Of a stretch of 64,000 nt of DNA, positions 50,320 to 59,764 are shown one piece after another. The translations under genes and the position numbers were made by a program. The notes under the pieces were generated by a model. That model was not told where the DNA came from. It ran no database searches and saw only the letters and a program-made list of their open reading frames with translations. The stretch's first letter is position 1, and the number at the start of each line of letters is the position of its first letter. The stretch comes from Hoeflea_A sp965228785. GTDB taxonomy: Bacteria > Pseudomonadota > Alphaproteobacteria > Rhizobiales > Rhizobiaceae. The DNA is taken from positions 3,100,001 to 3,164,000 of the forward strand of contig CBDDIF010000002.1 of NCBI GenBank assembly GCA_965228785.1. Direction: 5' to 3'.

Positions 50320-52008
50320 TCAGACCACCCAGATGCCGTCATCGTAATCGAAATCCGCATTGATGCGGTTTTCGATGCTTTCCGAAAATGAAACCAGAAT
50401 GGCGTCGCGGCCGAGACCACCATCCATGGCGCCCACCCAGAAATCGTAGCCTGCCTGATCCGGCAGCCGCTTCAGCACGTTCTGGTACATCGCATCGACA
50501 TAGTCTTCGTTGCTCGGATTGCTGCCATAGAGCGCGGTGTATTCCGCTGCCGCGAGAAACTGATCGGCCAGGAAGTCCTGCTTATCGATAGCCGGATTGT
50601 TGACGTCCAGATCGTCAAGCTCCTGCGTCCAATAGCGCAGACCACCTTCATCCGGCGTGCGGCCGTAGGCGGCGCCATATATCCTGTAAGTGAAGCCGAC
50701 ATTGTCGCTGCCGATATCGAAAACGTAGTCTCCGTCCGCCATGTCCAGCCGTTCGATGCCGAACAGCAGGTCGATTACACCATTCGACTTGGTCAGAAGG
50801 ATGCTGCCGTCCACCTGCAGATCCTGGACATAGTCGGCTCTCACACCGTCATAAACGACGGTGTCGGTGCCTTCGCCGCCATCAATGCGGTCGGCACCGC
50901 CCTTGCCGGCGATGCGGTCGTTGCCGGCGTTGCCAGTGAGGGTGTTGGCAGCATCATTACCCGTGATCACATCGTTGCCGGAGCCGCCGATGGCGTTTTC
51001 GATCAGAGTGCCGACGGCCAGTGACATGTTGCCGGTCAGTCCGCCAATGCTGGAAAAGATGCCGGTGGATGTTCCCGTGACAACTGTCAGGTCGATGGTT
51101 TGGTCGGCGCTGAATCCCGAAAAATCCACCGTATCGTTGCCACCATCATCGACAATGCAAAAGGCGCTTGAATCGGCATAATCGGCGAGATTTGCCAAAG
51201 CCGCGCTTCGCGACGCGTCGATATTGGTGTTGAATCCGTAGACCGTACCTTCCGTAAAGGCGGAGACAGCATAATAACTCCGCAACGCCTCGATATCGGC
51301 TGCCATAGGCGTCAGCAAAAAGGCGAAATCGGCCGTGATGGTCGTGTTCATCTCCTGATCGAAATAGGACATGATCGAAAGTTGCCATGAGTCGTTGAGA
51401 TAGCCGTTAGAACGCCCACGCATACCATCGGAGCCGTCGGTCACGTAGCGGGGCTCGTAGTCGGCACTGCCGTCATAATTGTAAGGGCCGGGATGACCAA
51501 GCCCGAGTGCGTGCAGAACTTCATGCAGGATCGTCTGATAGGTATAGCTGTCCACTTCTGAGTTGCCACTCGACCAATTCGGGTCGATATTGATCCATGC
51601 AAAATCTACGTAGCGATGATCCGAAGTTCCGTTGCCAACGGTGGTTCCATTCCCGGTGTCATGTAGGACAAAGTCCGTATAGGCACCGATATCGTTATCC
51701 ATGAAAAACAAATCGACGCTCGAATCCTGCGCTGAGGTCGACACGAACTCGACGTCGAGAACCTCGCCAAGATATCTCAGCGCTTCATCCACCAAAGCCC
51801 TGCGAACCGGCGTCAATCCGTCCGCATCGGAACCAGGTCCGGCGACGTCGGTAAAGCCGAGATAGTTGTAGTAGAGCGTTCCGTTATTCGCACTGTTTCC
51901 AACGGTTCCCATATCAAACGAGCGATAATTCGTTTGTTCGATGAACCAGAAGCTCCGCGTGAGATATTCGTTGATTTGTTCGATCGTGTAATTTGGCAGG
52001 GGAGCCAT
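50320..52008 (-). CDS. Serralysin-like RTX metalloprotease with C-terminal DUF4214
   Basis: A 562-residue protein without a signal peptide. The zinc site HEVLHALGLGH (His162, Glu163, His166, His172) and the Met-turn SIMSYF identify an M10 metzincin. An M10_C/RTX region follows with calcium nonapeptides (GGSGNDVITGNDAANTLTGNAGNDRIAGKGGADRIDGG, about residues 340-380). A DUF4214 domain follows (GAAYGRTPDEGGLRYW ... VLKRLPDQAGYDFW). Type I secretion is expected, but no transporter or inhibitor gene is adjacent. The leader contains a 7-bp hairpin (CCTGTTT/AAACAGG, 52031-52051). It is convergent with fabI, 7 bases away. Confidence 0.9.
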   Translation of the reverse strand: MAPLPNYTIEQINEYLTRSFWFIEQTNYRSFDMGTVGNSANNGTLYYNYLGFTDVAGPGSDADGLTPVRRALVDEALRYLGEVLDVEFVSTSAQDSSVDLFFMDNDIGAYTDFVLHDTGNGTTVGNGTSDHRYVDFAWINIDPNWSSGNSEVDSYTYQTILHEVLHALGLGHPGPYNYDGSADYEPRYVTDGSDGMRGRSNGYLNDSWQLSIMSYFDQEMNTTITADFAFLLTPMAADIEALRSYYAVSAFTEGTVYGFNTNIDASRSAALANLADYADSSAFCIVDDGGNDTVDFSGFSADQTIDLTVVTGTSTGIFSSIGGLTGNMSLAVGTLIENAIGGSGNDVITGNDAANTLTGNAGNDRIAGKGGADRIDGGEGTDTVVYDGVRADYVQDLQVDGSILLTKSNGVIDLLFGIERLDMADGDYVFDIGSDNVGFTYRIYGAAYGRTPDEGGLRYWTQELDDLDVNNPAIDKQDFLADQFLAAAEYTALYGSNPSNEDYVDAMYQNVLKRLPDQAGYDFWVGAMDGGLGRDAILVSFSESIENRINADFDYDDGIWVV

Positions 52009-52213
52009 GCGTTTCTTCCGTAGATACGTCCCTGTTTGGTTACGAAACAGGTTGAAATTGCCTGTGCGGTCCAGCGCACCAAAGGGGTATAGTTTTTACT
52101 GTTCTATCGGACTGATTTAATCCATGGCGACACTTGACACCATGGGTTGCAGATTAATTTTTGGTAATTTTTCTGCCGCTGCGCTCGTTTGACGGCGCGC
52201 ACCCGGTCAGTAA

Positions 52214-52245
52214 ACAAAAAAACCCGCTATCCGAAGACAGCGGGT
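52214..52245 (-). terminator. Intrinsic terminator of pnp
   Basis: A 10-bp stem (ACCCGCTGTC/GATAGCGGGT, one G-T pair) closed by a TTCG tetraloop is followed by seven T on the minus strand. It starts 29 bases after the pnp stop. The remaining gap up to the protease gene is AT-richer and holds only the protease leader. Confidence 0.92.
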
Positions 52246-52273
52246 CGCAAAGTTCAAACTTTGAAGAAAAACG

Positions 52274-54400
52274 TCAGTCGGATTTTTCGCGCGGAATTTC
52301 CTGACCGCTTTCCTGATCGACGACCTTCATCGACAGGCGTACCTTGCCGCGGTCATCGAAGCCGAGCAGCTTGACGTAGACCTTGTCGCCTTCCTTGACC
52401 ACATCTGAGGTCTTGCCGACGCGCTCCTTGGCGAGCTGAGAGATGTGCACGAGGCCATCGCGCGGGCCGAAGAAGTTCACGAAGGCACCGAAATCGGCAA
52501 CCTTGACGACGGTTCCCTGGTAGATCTCGCCGACTTCCGGCTCGGCTACGATGGAATGAACCCATTTCTTCGCGGCCTCGATCTCCTTCAGCGACGAGGA
52601 TGCGAACTTGATGGTGCCGTCGTCATCGATATTGATCTTGGCGCCGGTCTTTTCGACGATCTCGCGGATTACCTTGCCGCCGGAGCCAATGACGTCACGG
52701 ATCTTGTCGACCGGAATGTTCATGACTTCGATGCGTGGTGCGAACTCGCCGAGTTCGCCGCGGCTTTCGTTGATCGCCTTGCCCATTTCTCCGAGGATGT
52801 GGAGCCGCCCGTCCTTGGCCTGGCCGAGCGCGACCTTCATGATTTCCTCGGTGATCCCGGTGATCTTGATGTCCATTTGCAGCGAGGTGATGCCCTCGCG
52901 CGAGCCGGCCACCTTGAAGTCCATGTCGCCGAGGTGATCCTCGTCTCCGAGAATGTCGGACAACACGGCAAAGCGGTCGTCTTCCTTGATCAGGCCCATC
53001 GCGATACCAGCCACCGGGCGGGATATCGGAACACCGGCATCCATCAGCGCCAGCGAGGTACCGCACACGGTGGCCATAGATGACGATCCGTTGGACTCGG
53101 TGATCTCGGAGACCACGCGCAACGTGTAGGGGAATTGCTCGCCGGTCGGCAGCATCGGACGAACTGCCCGCCAGGCCAACTTGCCATGACCGATTTCGCG
53201 GCGGCCGGGCGACCCGATGCGCCCCGTTTCGCCGACCGAGAAGGGCGGGAAGTTGTAGTGCAGAAGGAATCTTTCCTTGTAGGTACCGGTCAGGCTGTCG
53301 ATGAACTGCTCATCCTCGCCGGTGCCCAACGTCGCAACCACGATGGCCTGGGTTTCGCCGCGGGTGAACACTGCTGAACCGTGGGTGCGCGGCAGAATGC
53401 CGACCTCGGAGACGATGGAACGCACCGTCGAGAGGTTGCGACCGTCGATCCGGTTTTCTGTATCAAGAATGTTCCAACGGACGATCTTGGCCTGCAGCGA
53501 CTTGAAGACGGCGCCGATCTGCTCGCCCGAATATTCCGGCTCTTCCTCACCTTCCGGCAGGAAGTGCGCCACAACTTTCGCCTTGACCGCGTCGACCGCG
53601 TCGTAACGATCGGACTTGTCGATGATCTTGTAGGCTTCGCGCAGCTCGCTTTCGGCGATTTTCAACATCGCCTCTTCGAGCGCCGACAGATCTTCCGGTT
53701 CGAAATCGCGCGGCTCCTTCGCGGCGACTTCCGCCAGCTTGATGATCGCCTCAATGACCGGCTGGAAGCCGTTCTGTCCGAACATCACGGCACCGAGCAT
53801 AATGTCCTCGGACAGCTCATTGGCCTCCGATTCCACCATCAGAACGGCGTCCTGGGTACCGGCGACAATCAGGTCGAGCGACGATTCTTCCATCTCGTCG
53901 ATATGCGGGTTGAGGACATATTCGCCATTGATATAGCCGACGCGCGCGCCGCCGATCGGTCCCATGAAAGGAATTCCGGACAGCGTCAACGCCGCTGACG
54001 TCGCAATCATCGCCAGAATGTCGGGATTGTTTTCCAGGTCATGCTGCATCACCGTGATGATAACCTGGGTGTCGTTCTTGTAACCGGCCGGAAAAAGTGG
54101 CCGGATCGGGCGGTCGATGAGGCGCGACGTCAGCGTTTCGTTCTCGCTCGGCCGACCTTCGCGCTTGAAAAAGCCGCCCGGGATCTTACCGGCGGCATAG
54201 GTTTTTTCCTGGTAGTTGACGGTCAGCGGAAAAAAGTCCTGACCGGGTCTTGGTTGCTTGGCCGAAACCACCGTCGCAAGCACGACACTCTCGCCATAGG
54301 TGGCGATGACTGCGCCATCCGCCTGGCGGGCTATCTTGCCGGTTTCGAGAATGAGCGGGCGACCGCCCCATTCGATTTCAACCTTGTGGGAATTGAACAT
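52274..54400 (-). CDS. pnp: Polyribonucleotide nucleotidyltransferase (PNPase)
   Basis: A 708-residue PNPase: two RNase PH domains (about residues 10-230 and 310-540, the second with the catalytic FPPFSVGETGRIGSPGRREIGHG and DMDFKVAGSREGITSLQMDIK segments). A KH domain (KIRDVIGSGGKVIREIVEKTGAKINI, about 555-615) and an S1 domain (YQGTVVKVADFGAFVNFFGPRDGLVHISQL, about 620-690) follow. It degrades RNA 3' to 5' with phosphate. It follows rpsO as in most bacteria. Confidence 0.98.
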   Translation of the reverse strand: MFNSHKVEIEWGGRPLILETGKIARQADGAVIATYGESVVLATVVSAKQPRPGQDFFPLTVNYQEKTYAAGKIPGGFFKREGRPSENETLTSRLIDRPIRPLFPAGYKNDTQVIITVMQHDLENNPDILAMIATSAALTLSGIPFMGPIGGARVGYINGEYVLNPHIDEMEESSLDLIVAGTQDAVLMVESEANELSEDIMLGAVMFGQNGFQPVIEAIIKLAEVAAKEPRDFEPEDLSALEEAMLKIAESELREAYKIIDKSDRYDAVDAVKAKVVAHFLPEGEEEPEYSGEQIGAVFKSLQAKIVRWNILDTENRIDGRNLSTVRSIVSEVGILPRTHGSAVFTRGETQAIVVATLGTGEDEQFIDSLTGTYKERFLLHYNFPPFSVGETGRIGSPGRREIGHGKLAWRAVRPMLPTGEQFPYTLRVVSEITESNGSSSMATVCGTSLALMDAGVPISRPVAGIAMGLIKEDDRFAVLSDILGDEDHLGDMDFKVAGSREGITSLQMDIKITGITEEIMKVALGQAKDGRLHILGEMGKAINESRGELGEFAPRIEVMNIPVDKIRDVIGSGGKVIREIVEKTGAKINIDDDGTIKFASSSLKEIEAAKKWVHSIVAEPEVGEIYQGTVVKVADFGAFVNFFGPRDGLVHISQLAKERVGKTSDVVKEGDKVYVKLLGFDDRGKVRLSMKVVDQESGQEIPREKSD

Positions 54401-54450
54401 ATCTTATCCTTCGTGGCGGGACGGTGCGCCGATTTGGGCACCGATCCCCT

Positions 54451-54553
54451 GTTGTTTGTGCAGCCGGACCCATTCCATCGGGCCGGTTGGTCGTTTCGCC
54501 ACGGGCAAGACAGCAGGGTGTTTGGACCTGGCGGGTTTACCCGCACAAACAAC
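54451..54553 (-). promoter_or_regulatory. Structured pnp leader
   Basis: In the roughly 210 bases between the rpsO terminator and pnp, GTTGTTTGTGC (54553-54543) pairs with GCACAAACAAC (54461-54451) to form an 11-bp long-range stem. Inside it GCGGG-TAAA-CCCGC (54544-54531) forms a small hairpin. In E. coli the pnp leader folds into a stem cut by RNase III for PNPase autocontrol; this leader could serve the same purpose. Confidence 0.5.
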
Positions 54554-54611
54554 CGGCAATCCTGCCCCGTGACGTCTCCTCCGGTCGGGTCTCACCGTCC
54601 GGAAAATGAAA

Positions 54612-54640
54612 CCGGCGGCGTACCCAAGGCACACCGCCGG
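54612..54640 (-). terminator. Terminator of rpsO
   Basis: A 13-bp stem (CCGGCGG/CCGCCGG extended by six inner pairs, two of them G-T) closes on three bases and is followed by TTTCATTTT on the minus strand. It starts 6 bases after the rpsO stop. It separates rpsO from pnp, though some read-through is likely. Confidence 0.75.
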
Positions 54641-54646
54641 CTGAAC

Positions 54647-54916
54647 TTAGCGGCGAATTCCGAGACTCGCGATGAGATTGCGGTACCGCTCTTCGTCCTT
54701 GCGCTTCAGATAATCAAGAAGCGAACGACGGCTGGAAACCATCTTCAGCAGGCCACGGCGGGAGTGATTGTCCTTCTTGTGGCCTTTGAAGTGTTCCGTG
54801 AGATTGGTGATGCGCTCCGTCAAGATTGCAACCTGGACCTCGGGGGATCCGGTATCGCCTTCCTTGGTGGCGTATTCCTTGATCAGTTCTTCCTTGCGTT
54901 CAGCAGTAATCGACAT
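54647..54916 (-). CDS. rpsO: 30S ribosomal protein S15
   Basis: An 89-residue protein, the standard length for S15 (MSITAERKEELIKEYATKEG ... LTEHFKGHKKDNHSRRGLLKMVSSRRSLLDYLKRKDEERY). It binds the central domain of 16S rRNA. The start is fixed by AAGGAAGG upstream; the longer ORF is rejected. The 168-base gap before truB holds a possible promoter but no gene. Confidence 0.98.
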   Translation of the reverse strand: MSITAERKEELIKEYATKEGDTGSPEVQVAILTERITNLTEHFKGHKKDNHSRRGLLKMVSSRRSLLDYLKRKDEERYRNLIASLGIRR

Positions 54917-55084
54917 CGGACCTTCCTTTCTGTCTGGAGGGGTTCGCCGCCCAAAGCCGGGATGTCGTCCAGCTTGGGCCTTTATAAACGGCATCGCGGC
55001 CGTATCGCGGTGCATATAGGCTACAAAAGCCCAAATTGCCAGCTTTATTTGCAGCTTGGCTGGCGCCGAATACCTGGTCCCGGA

Positions 55085-56020
55085 TCACCCGTTGAACACC
55101 CGTCTCGGGCGAAACTCACCTTCGGCGATCTCACCGATGGCAACCAGTCGTCCGCTCCGCGTTGCATAGGCTTCGGGCGCCGGCAAAGGGGCGTCGCGAC
55201 CGCGCAAAATAACCGGATTGCCGCGACGCAAGCGCTGCGCCTGGTCCTCACTGATCGCCAGTTGTGGCAGAAGTGCCAACGCCTCAGCGGTGCCAACAAG
55301 GTAACTGTCCAACGCTTCCAGCCGTTCGGCCTCGTCCTCGACCGCCTCCAACGCGGTCAGCGTTTCGAGCGGCACCAGATCGTTTTCTCCGAAGGGTGCC
55401 ACATAGGACCGCCGCAACTTGGCGATATGGCCGTGACACCCGAGATCGCGCCCCATGTCGCGGGCAAGCGAGCGCACATAGGTGCCCTTGCCGCACTCGA
55501 TCGCGAAGACCGCATGATCGGCATCCGGACAGGCAATGAGATCAAGCCGGTGGACCTCCACCTGGCGCGGGGGCAGCTCAACAACATCACCCTCGCGGGC
55601 AAGGTCGTAAGCGCGATTACCGTCGATCTTGATGGCGGAAAACTGCGGAGGCACCTGGTCGATCGTGCCCGTGTAGTGCGGCAGCAATGCTTCCACGCCG
55701 GCCGCATCGGGCCGCTCGTCACTGCTCGCGACAACCTCGCCCTCGCGATCGTCGGTGGTGCGTTGCTCACCCCAGCGCACGGTGAATTCGTAGATCTTGC
55801 GACCGTCCATAACGTAAGGCACGGTCTTGGTCGCTTCGCCGAGAGCGATCGGCAGCATGCCGGATGCCAGCGGATCGAGCGTTCCGGCGTGACCGGCCTT
55901 CTGCGCCTTGAAGAGCCACTTGATCTTGGACACTGCCTCGGTCGAGCCGAAATCCTCGGGCTTGTCGAGCACCAGCCAACCGGAAACCGGTCGGCCCTTC
56001 TTCTTGCCGCGCCGCGCCAT
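55085..56020 (-). CDS. truB: tRNA pseudouridine(55) synthase
   Basis: A 311-residue protein with the TruB motifs GWLVLDKPEDFGSTEAVSKIK and the catalytic aspartate in AGHAGTLDPLASGMLPI, plus a C-terminal TruB-specific domain. It makes pseudouridine 55 in tRNA T-loops. Its ATG shares one base with the rbfA stop (TGATG). Confidence 0.97.
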   Translation of the reverse strand: MARRGKKKGRPVSGWLVLDKPEDFGSTEAVSKIKWLFKAQKAGHAGTLDPLASGMLPIALGEATKTVPYVMDGRKIYEFTVRWGEQRTTDDREGEVVASSDERPDAAGVEALLPHYTGTIDQVPPQFSAIKIDGNRAYDLAREGDVVELPPRQVEVHRLDLIACPDADHAVFAIECGKGTYVRSLARDMGRDLGCHGHIAKLRRSYVAPFGENDLVPLETLTALEAVEDEAERLEALDSYLVGTAEALALLPQLAISEDQAQRLRRGNPVILRGRDAPLPAPEAYATRSGRLVAIGEIAEGEFRPRRVFNG

Positions 56021-56433
56021 CAGCTCGCACTCTCATCGTCATCGCCATGCTCCAGGTCACGTCTGACCTCTGGCGAGCGCAGCAATTCATCGATGCGCTG
56101 ATAGTTGTCGAAACTGGTGTCGTCGCGGAAGCGCAATTCCGGCATGTATTTCATCTGCCGCAGCGCCGGCGTCACCTGCTTACGCAGATAACGGGCGTTG
56201 CGGTTGAGCGCCTCGACGACACCCGCATGATCGCTATCGCCCAGCGGCGTCACGTACGCGGTCGCAATGCGCAGATCGGGTGACATATGCACCTCGGAAA
56301 TGGCAATCACCGTATTTTCGATGCGCGGATCGTTGACACCACCGCGTTGCAGGACGGCTGTGATCGCCGCCCTGACCTGTTCCCCAACCCGCAGCTGGCG
56401 CTGCGACGGCCCGGAAGATGCAAATCTGGACAT
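56020..56433 (-). CDS. rbfA: Ribosome-binding factor A
   Basis: A 137-residue RbfA protein: PSQRQLRVGEQVRAAITAVLQRGGVNDPRIENTVIAISEVHMSPDLRIATAYV and RKQVTPALRQMKYMPELRFRDDTSFDNYQRIDELL. It assists 30S maturation in the cold. It is translationally coupled to truB and lies downstream of a strong terminator that follows infB. Confidence 0.97.
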   Translation of the reverse strand: MSRFASSGPSQRQLRVGEQVRAAITAVLQRGGVNDPRIENTVIAISEVHMSPDLRIATAYVTPLGDSDHAGVVEALNRNARYLRKQVTPALRQMKYMPELRFRDDTSFDNYQRIDELLRSPEVRRDLEHGDDDESAS

Positions 56434-56481
56434 GGTTGAACCTCTTCACCGTTCACGGCGGAGTGGGACCGCTCGCAAACC

Positions 56482-56522
56482 AAAAAATGCTGGAGGCGAG
56501 CGCCATGTTCGCGCCCGCCTCC
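56482..56522 (-). terminator. Intrinsic terminator between infB and rbfA
   Basis: On the minus strand GGAGGCGGGCGC pairs with GCGCTCGCCTCC (12 bp, one G-T pair) around a 7-base loop, followed by AGCATTTTTT. It begins 22 bases after the infB stop. rbfA-truB therefore need read-through or their own promoter. Confidence 0.85.
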
Positions 56523-56544
56523 CAATACAGAAAATCAGACGCTC

Positions 56545-59124
56545 TTACAGAGTCCTTGTCACATGCTCCACGCGGAAGCACTCGATGACGTCACCGGCGC
56601 GGATATCCTCGTAGTTCTCGAAGGCCATACCGCATTCCTGACCGGAATTGACTTCAGCCACTTCATCCTTGAAGCGCTTCAGCGTCTTCAGGCTGCCTTC
56701 GTGGATGACCACGCTGTCGCGGATCAGGCGGACGCCGACGCCACGCTCGACCTTGCCTTCCGTGACACGGCAACCGGCGACCTTGCCGACCTTGGTGATG
56801 TTGAAGACTTCGAGGATCTCGGCGTTGCCGAGGAAAGTCTCGCGCCGCTCCGGCGACAGCATGCCGGACATCGCCGCCTTCACATCATCCACCAGATCGT
56901 AGATGACGTTGTAATAGCGGATCTCGATCCCGGCGGCTGCGGCCGCGTCGCGGGCCTGGGCATTGGCGCGGACGTTGAAGCCCATAATTGCTGCGTTGGA
57001 TGCCTCGGCCAGCGAAATATCCGACTCGGTAATTCCGCCGGCGCCCGAATGCACCACGCGGGCACGCACTTCGTCGGTCCCCAACTTGTCCAGCGCACCG
57101 ATAATCGCCTCGATCGAGCCCTGCACGTCACCCTTGATAACGAGCGGAAACTCCTGGGCGCCGGTGTCCTGCAGCTGCGACATCATCTGTTCCAGCGAGC
57201 CGCGGGTACCAGCCTGGCGCGCAACGGCGATTTCGCGGGCCTTGCGCTGCCGGTATTCGGCGATCTCGCGGGCACGGGCCTCGTTTTCGACCACCGCCAT
57301 ACGGTCGCCGGCCTGTGGCGTGCCCTGAAGTCCAAGGACCTCTACCGGGGTTGAGGGTCCGGCATCCTTGACCTGATCGCCATGATCGTTGACCAGCGCG
57401 CGCACCCGGCCCCATTCGTCACCGGCAACCACAATGTCGCCGGTTCTCAGGGTGCCGGCCTCGACCAGAACGGTTGCGACGGAACCACGACCGCGATCCA
57501 GCTGCGCCTCGATGACGCTGCCTTCGGCCGTGCGGTCTGGATTGGCCTTCAGATCGAGGAGTTCGGACTGCAACAGGACCGCTTCCAGCAACTTGTCGAG
57601 ATTGGTGCGCTTGATCGCCGAGACTTCGACATCGAGCACCTCACCGCCCATCGATTCGACGAACACTTCATGCTGCAGCAATTCGGTCCGTACCTTGTTG
57701 GCATCGGATTCGGGCTTGTCGATCTTGTTGATGGCGACAATGATCGGAACACCGGCCGCTTTGGCGTGGTTGATCGATTCGATGGTCTGCGGCATGACGC
57801 TGTCGTCGGCCGCCACCACGAGGATTGCGATATCGGTCGCCTCGGCTCCGCGTGCACGCATCGCGGTGAAGGCGGCGTGGCCCGGAGTGTCGATGAATGT
57901 GATCTTCTGACCATCATGCTCGACCTGATAGGCGCCTATATGCTGGGTGATGCCGCCCGCTTCGCCAGCCACGACATTGGCCTCACGAATGGCGTCGAGC
58001 AGTGACGTTTTGCCGTGGTCGACGTGGCCCATGATGGTAACCACCGGAGGCCGCGACTGTAGTGAACTTTCGTCATCTTTGATGTCGAATATGCCTTCCT
58101 CGATATCGGATTCCGATACGCGCTTGACTGTGTGCCCGAACTCGCCGGCGATGAGCTCGGCGAGGTCGGCGTCGATGACGTCGCCGGGCTTCATCATCTG
58201 GCCTTCCTTCATCAGGAACTTGATCACGTCGACGGCCCGCTCGGCCATGCGCTGCGACAGTTCCTGGATGGTTATCGTCTCCGGCAGGGTCACCTCGCGG
58301 GCGATCTTTTCGCGCGTCTCCTGCATTTGCGCGCGTTTCATTTTTTCCTGGCGTCGGCGCATCGCCGACAGCGAGCGACCCCGTTGTCCGCCATCCTCGC
58401 TCAACGCGGTGTTGAGCGTCAGCTTACCCCGGCGGCGGTTGTCATCGCCGCGCGGACGTGACGGACGCGTGGCATCGGGACGGGCCGGTTTGCCGCGCTG
58501 TGGAGTTGCCCGACCTCGGGATTCGGCTTCTTCGGGCCGGCCGCGGGACTGGCGTTCCGGTACCGGCTGCGGCTGCGCCGGATCGGGAACGGCTGCGGCC
58601 GGCGGCTGGACTCCTGCGCCCTTGGCGCTGACCTGTTCTTCGGCGGCGCGCTTGGCTTCATCTTCAGCCTTGAGACGTTCAGCCTCCTCGCGCTCCTTCT
58701 TGAGCTGCTCCTCGCGCTCGGCGCGAATACGAGCCTCCTCCTCGGCGCGGGCCTGATCTTCCGCATCCCGAACTTTGGCATTGGCCAGAGCGCGCTTGCG
58801 CGCATCCATTTCGCTGGCCGAGAGATCGTTGGCCGCGGCGGCACTTTTAGCGGGTTCCTGCGGTGTTTCCTGTTTGACCGCCGGTGCCGGTCGCTCGGCC
58901 GGAGCGGCCGGCGATGGCTGTGGTTTCAGTCCGCCAGCGATCGATGCTGGCTTGTCATCGTCGGGACGAGTGATGCGCCGCTTGCGCGTTTCCACGACAA
59001 CGGCCTTCGTGCGGCCACGCCCCATATCCTGGCGCACCGTTCCATGCTCAACCCCGGCACGCTTCAGCGTCAGAGTCTTTTTGCTGGTGACGCTGAGGGT
59101 CTTGTCGTCCTTGGTGTCGCTCAT
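56545..59124 (-). CDS. infB: Translation initiation factor IF-2
   Basis: An 859-residue protein. A basic, charged N-terminal half (alternating Ala/Glu/Arg coiled coil about residues 100-170) leads to the IF2_N motif and the GTPase core: GHVDHGKT (about 364-371), DTPGHAAFTAMRARG and NKIDKP. C-terminal domains II-IV end at VEHVTRTL. It brings formyl-Met-tRNA to the 30S subunit. It overlaps the YlxR gene by 4 bases (ATGA). Confidence 0.98.
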   Translation of the reverse strand: MSDTKDDKTLSVTSKKTLTLKRAGVEHGTVRQDMGRGRTKAVVVETRKRRITRPDDDKPASIAGGLKPQPSPAAPAERPAPAVKQETPQEPAKSAAAANDLSASEMDARKRALANAKVRDAEDQARAEEEARIRAEREEQLKKEREEAERLKAEDEAKRAAEEQVSAKGAGVQPPAAAVPDPAQPQPVPERQSRGRPEEAESRGRATPQRGKPARPDATRPSRPRGDDNRRRGKLTLNTALSEDGGQRGRSLSAMRRRQEKMKRAQMQETREKIAREVTLPETITIQELSQRMAERAVDVIKFLMKEGQMMKPGDVIDADLAELIAGEFGHTVKRVSESDIEEGIFDIKDDESSLQSRPPVVTIMGHVDHGKTSLLDAIREANVVAGEAGGITQHIGAYQVEHDGQKITFIDTPGHAAFTAMRARGAEATDIAILVVAADDSVMPQTIESINHAKAAGVPIIVAINKIDKPESDANKVRTELLQHEVFVESMGGEVLDVEVSAIKRTNLDKLLEAVLLQSELLDLKANPDRTAEGSVIEAQLDRGRGSVATVLVEAGTLRTGDIVVAGDEWGRVRALVNDHGDQVKDAGPSTPVEVLGLQGTPQAGDRMAVVENEARAREIAEYRQRKAREIAVARQAGTRGSLEQMMSQLQDTGAQEFPLVIKGDVQGSIEAIIGALDKLGTDEVRARVVHSGAGGITESDISLAEASNAAIMGFNVRANAQARDAAAAAGIEIRYYNVIYDLVDDVKAAMSGMLSPERRETFLGNAEILEVFNITKVGKVAGCRVTEGKVERGVGVRLIRDSVVIHEGSLKTLKRFKDEVAEVNSGQECGMAFENYEDIRAGDVIECFRVEHVTRTL

Positions 59125-59732
59125 TCCGTTTCCGTTTCCCTTGCCGAACCGGTTTCCGCTTCATTGCGGTACCGTTCGAGCATCTTTGCGCGTTTCACTA
59201 CACCCTCACCCGCCTGCCCTGCAAGCGTTGCGAGATGAATTACCTCACCGCCGGCGCCCAGAAAGGCCATTTCTTGCGCCGACAACAGGCGAAAGACCGC
59301 TACATCGTCCTGGCCGGCAGCATGGCGCGCCTGATCGATTTTGCGAACGCCGTCTGCGGCAGCGTCCGAGGCGTGAAACACGGCAAGCGCTTCGCCGGAC
59401 CGCACCGCGGCATCCACCTTGGCGGCTCCACTGACCGATTGACCGGCCTTGCGCGCCAGGCCCATCATCCCGGTCAGCGCCTTAACCAGCAGCTGGTCGA
59501 TGTCACCGCCCAGATCCGGCGGCAGCGTCACCTTCGTTTTCAACGCCCGGGCAAAAAGGTTTTTCGCCGAAGCTTTGTCGATAAAATCACGCCGGGCGGT
59601 CACCCAACAGCCGCGACCCGGCAGATTGCCCTTCAGGTCCGCGACCACCTGGCCATCCGGCGCGGCCACGAACCGGATCATATCCTCGGCCGGTCCGCTT
59701 TGCCGACTCACAATGCAGGTCCGGTCGTTCAT
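59121..59732 (-). CDS. YlxR/DUF448 RNA-binding protein fused to L7Ae-like domain
   Basis: A 203-residue protein. Residues 1-80 are a YlxR/DUF448 domain (RTCIVSRQSGPAEDMIRFV, DLKGNLPGRGCWVTARRDFIDKA). Residues about 85-190 form an L7Ae/YlxQ-like RNA-binding fold (LTGMMGLARKAGQSVSGAAKVDAAVRSGEALAVFHASDAA). Other bacteria carry these as two small genes; the fusion is normal in alphaproteobacteria. It lies between nusA and infB and probably acts in transcription or ribosome assembly. Confidence 0.92.
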   Translation of the reverse strand: MNDRTCIVSRQSGPAEDMIRFVAAPDGQVVADLKGNLPGRGCWVTARRDFIDKASAKNLFARALKTKVTLPPDLGGDIDQLLVKALTGMMGLARKAGQSVSGAAKVDAAVRSGEALAVFHASDAAADGVRKIDQARHAAGQDDVAVFRLLSAQEMAFLGAGGEVIHLATLAGQAGEGVVKRAKMLERYRNEAETGSARETETE

Positions 59733-59764
59733 TCCAGCATCCAGGTCGGCGCACCGGCGTCCGG

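Noticed and set aside
54041..56101. 686-codon plus-strand frame across pnp, rpsO and truB
   Set aside because: It spans three conserved minus-strand genes and a terminator, so it is a GC-driven shadow.
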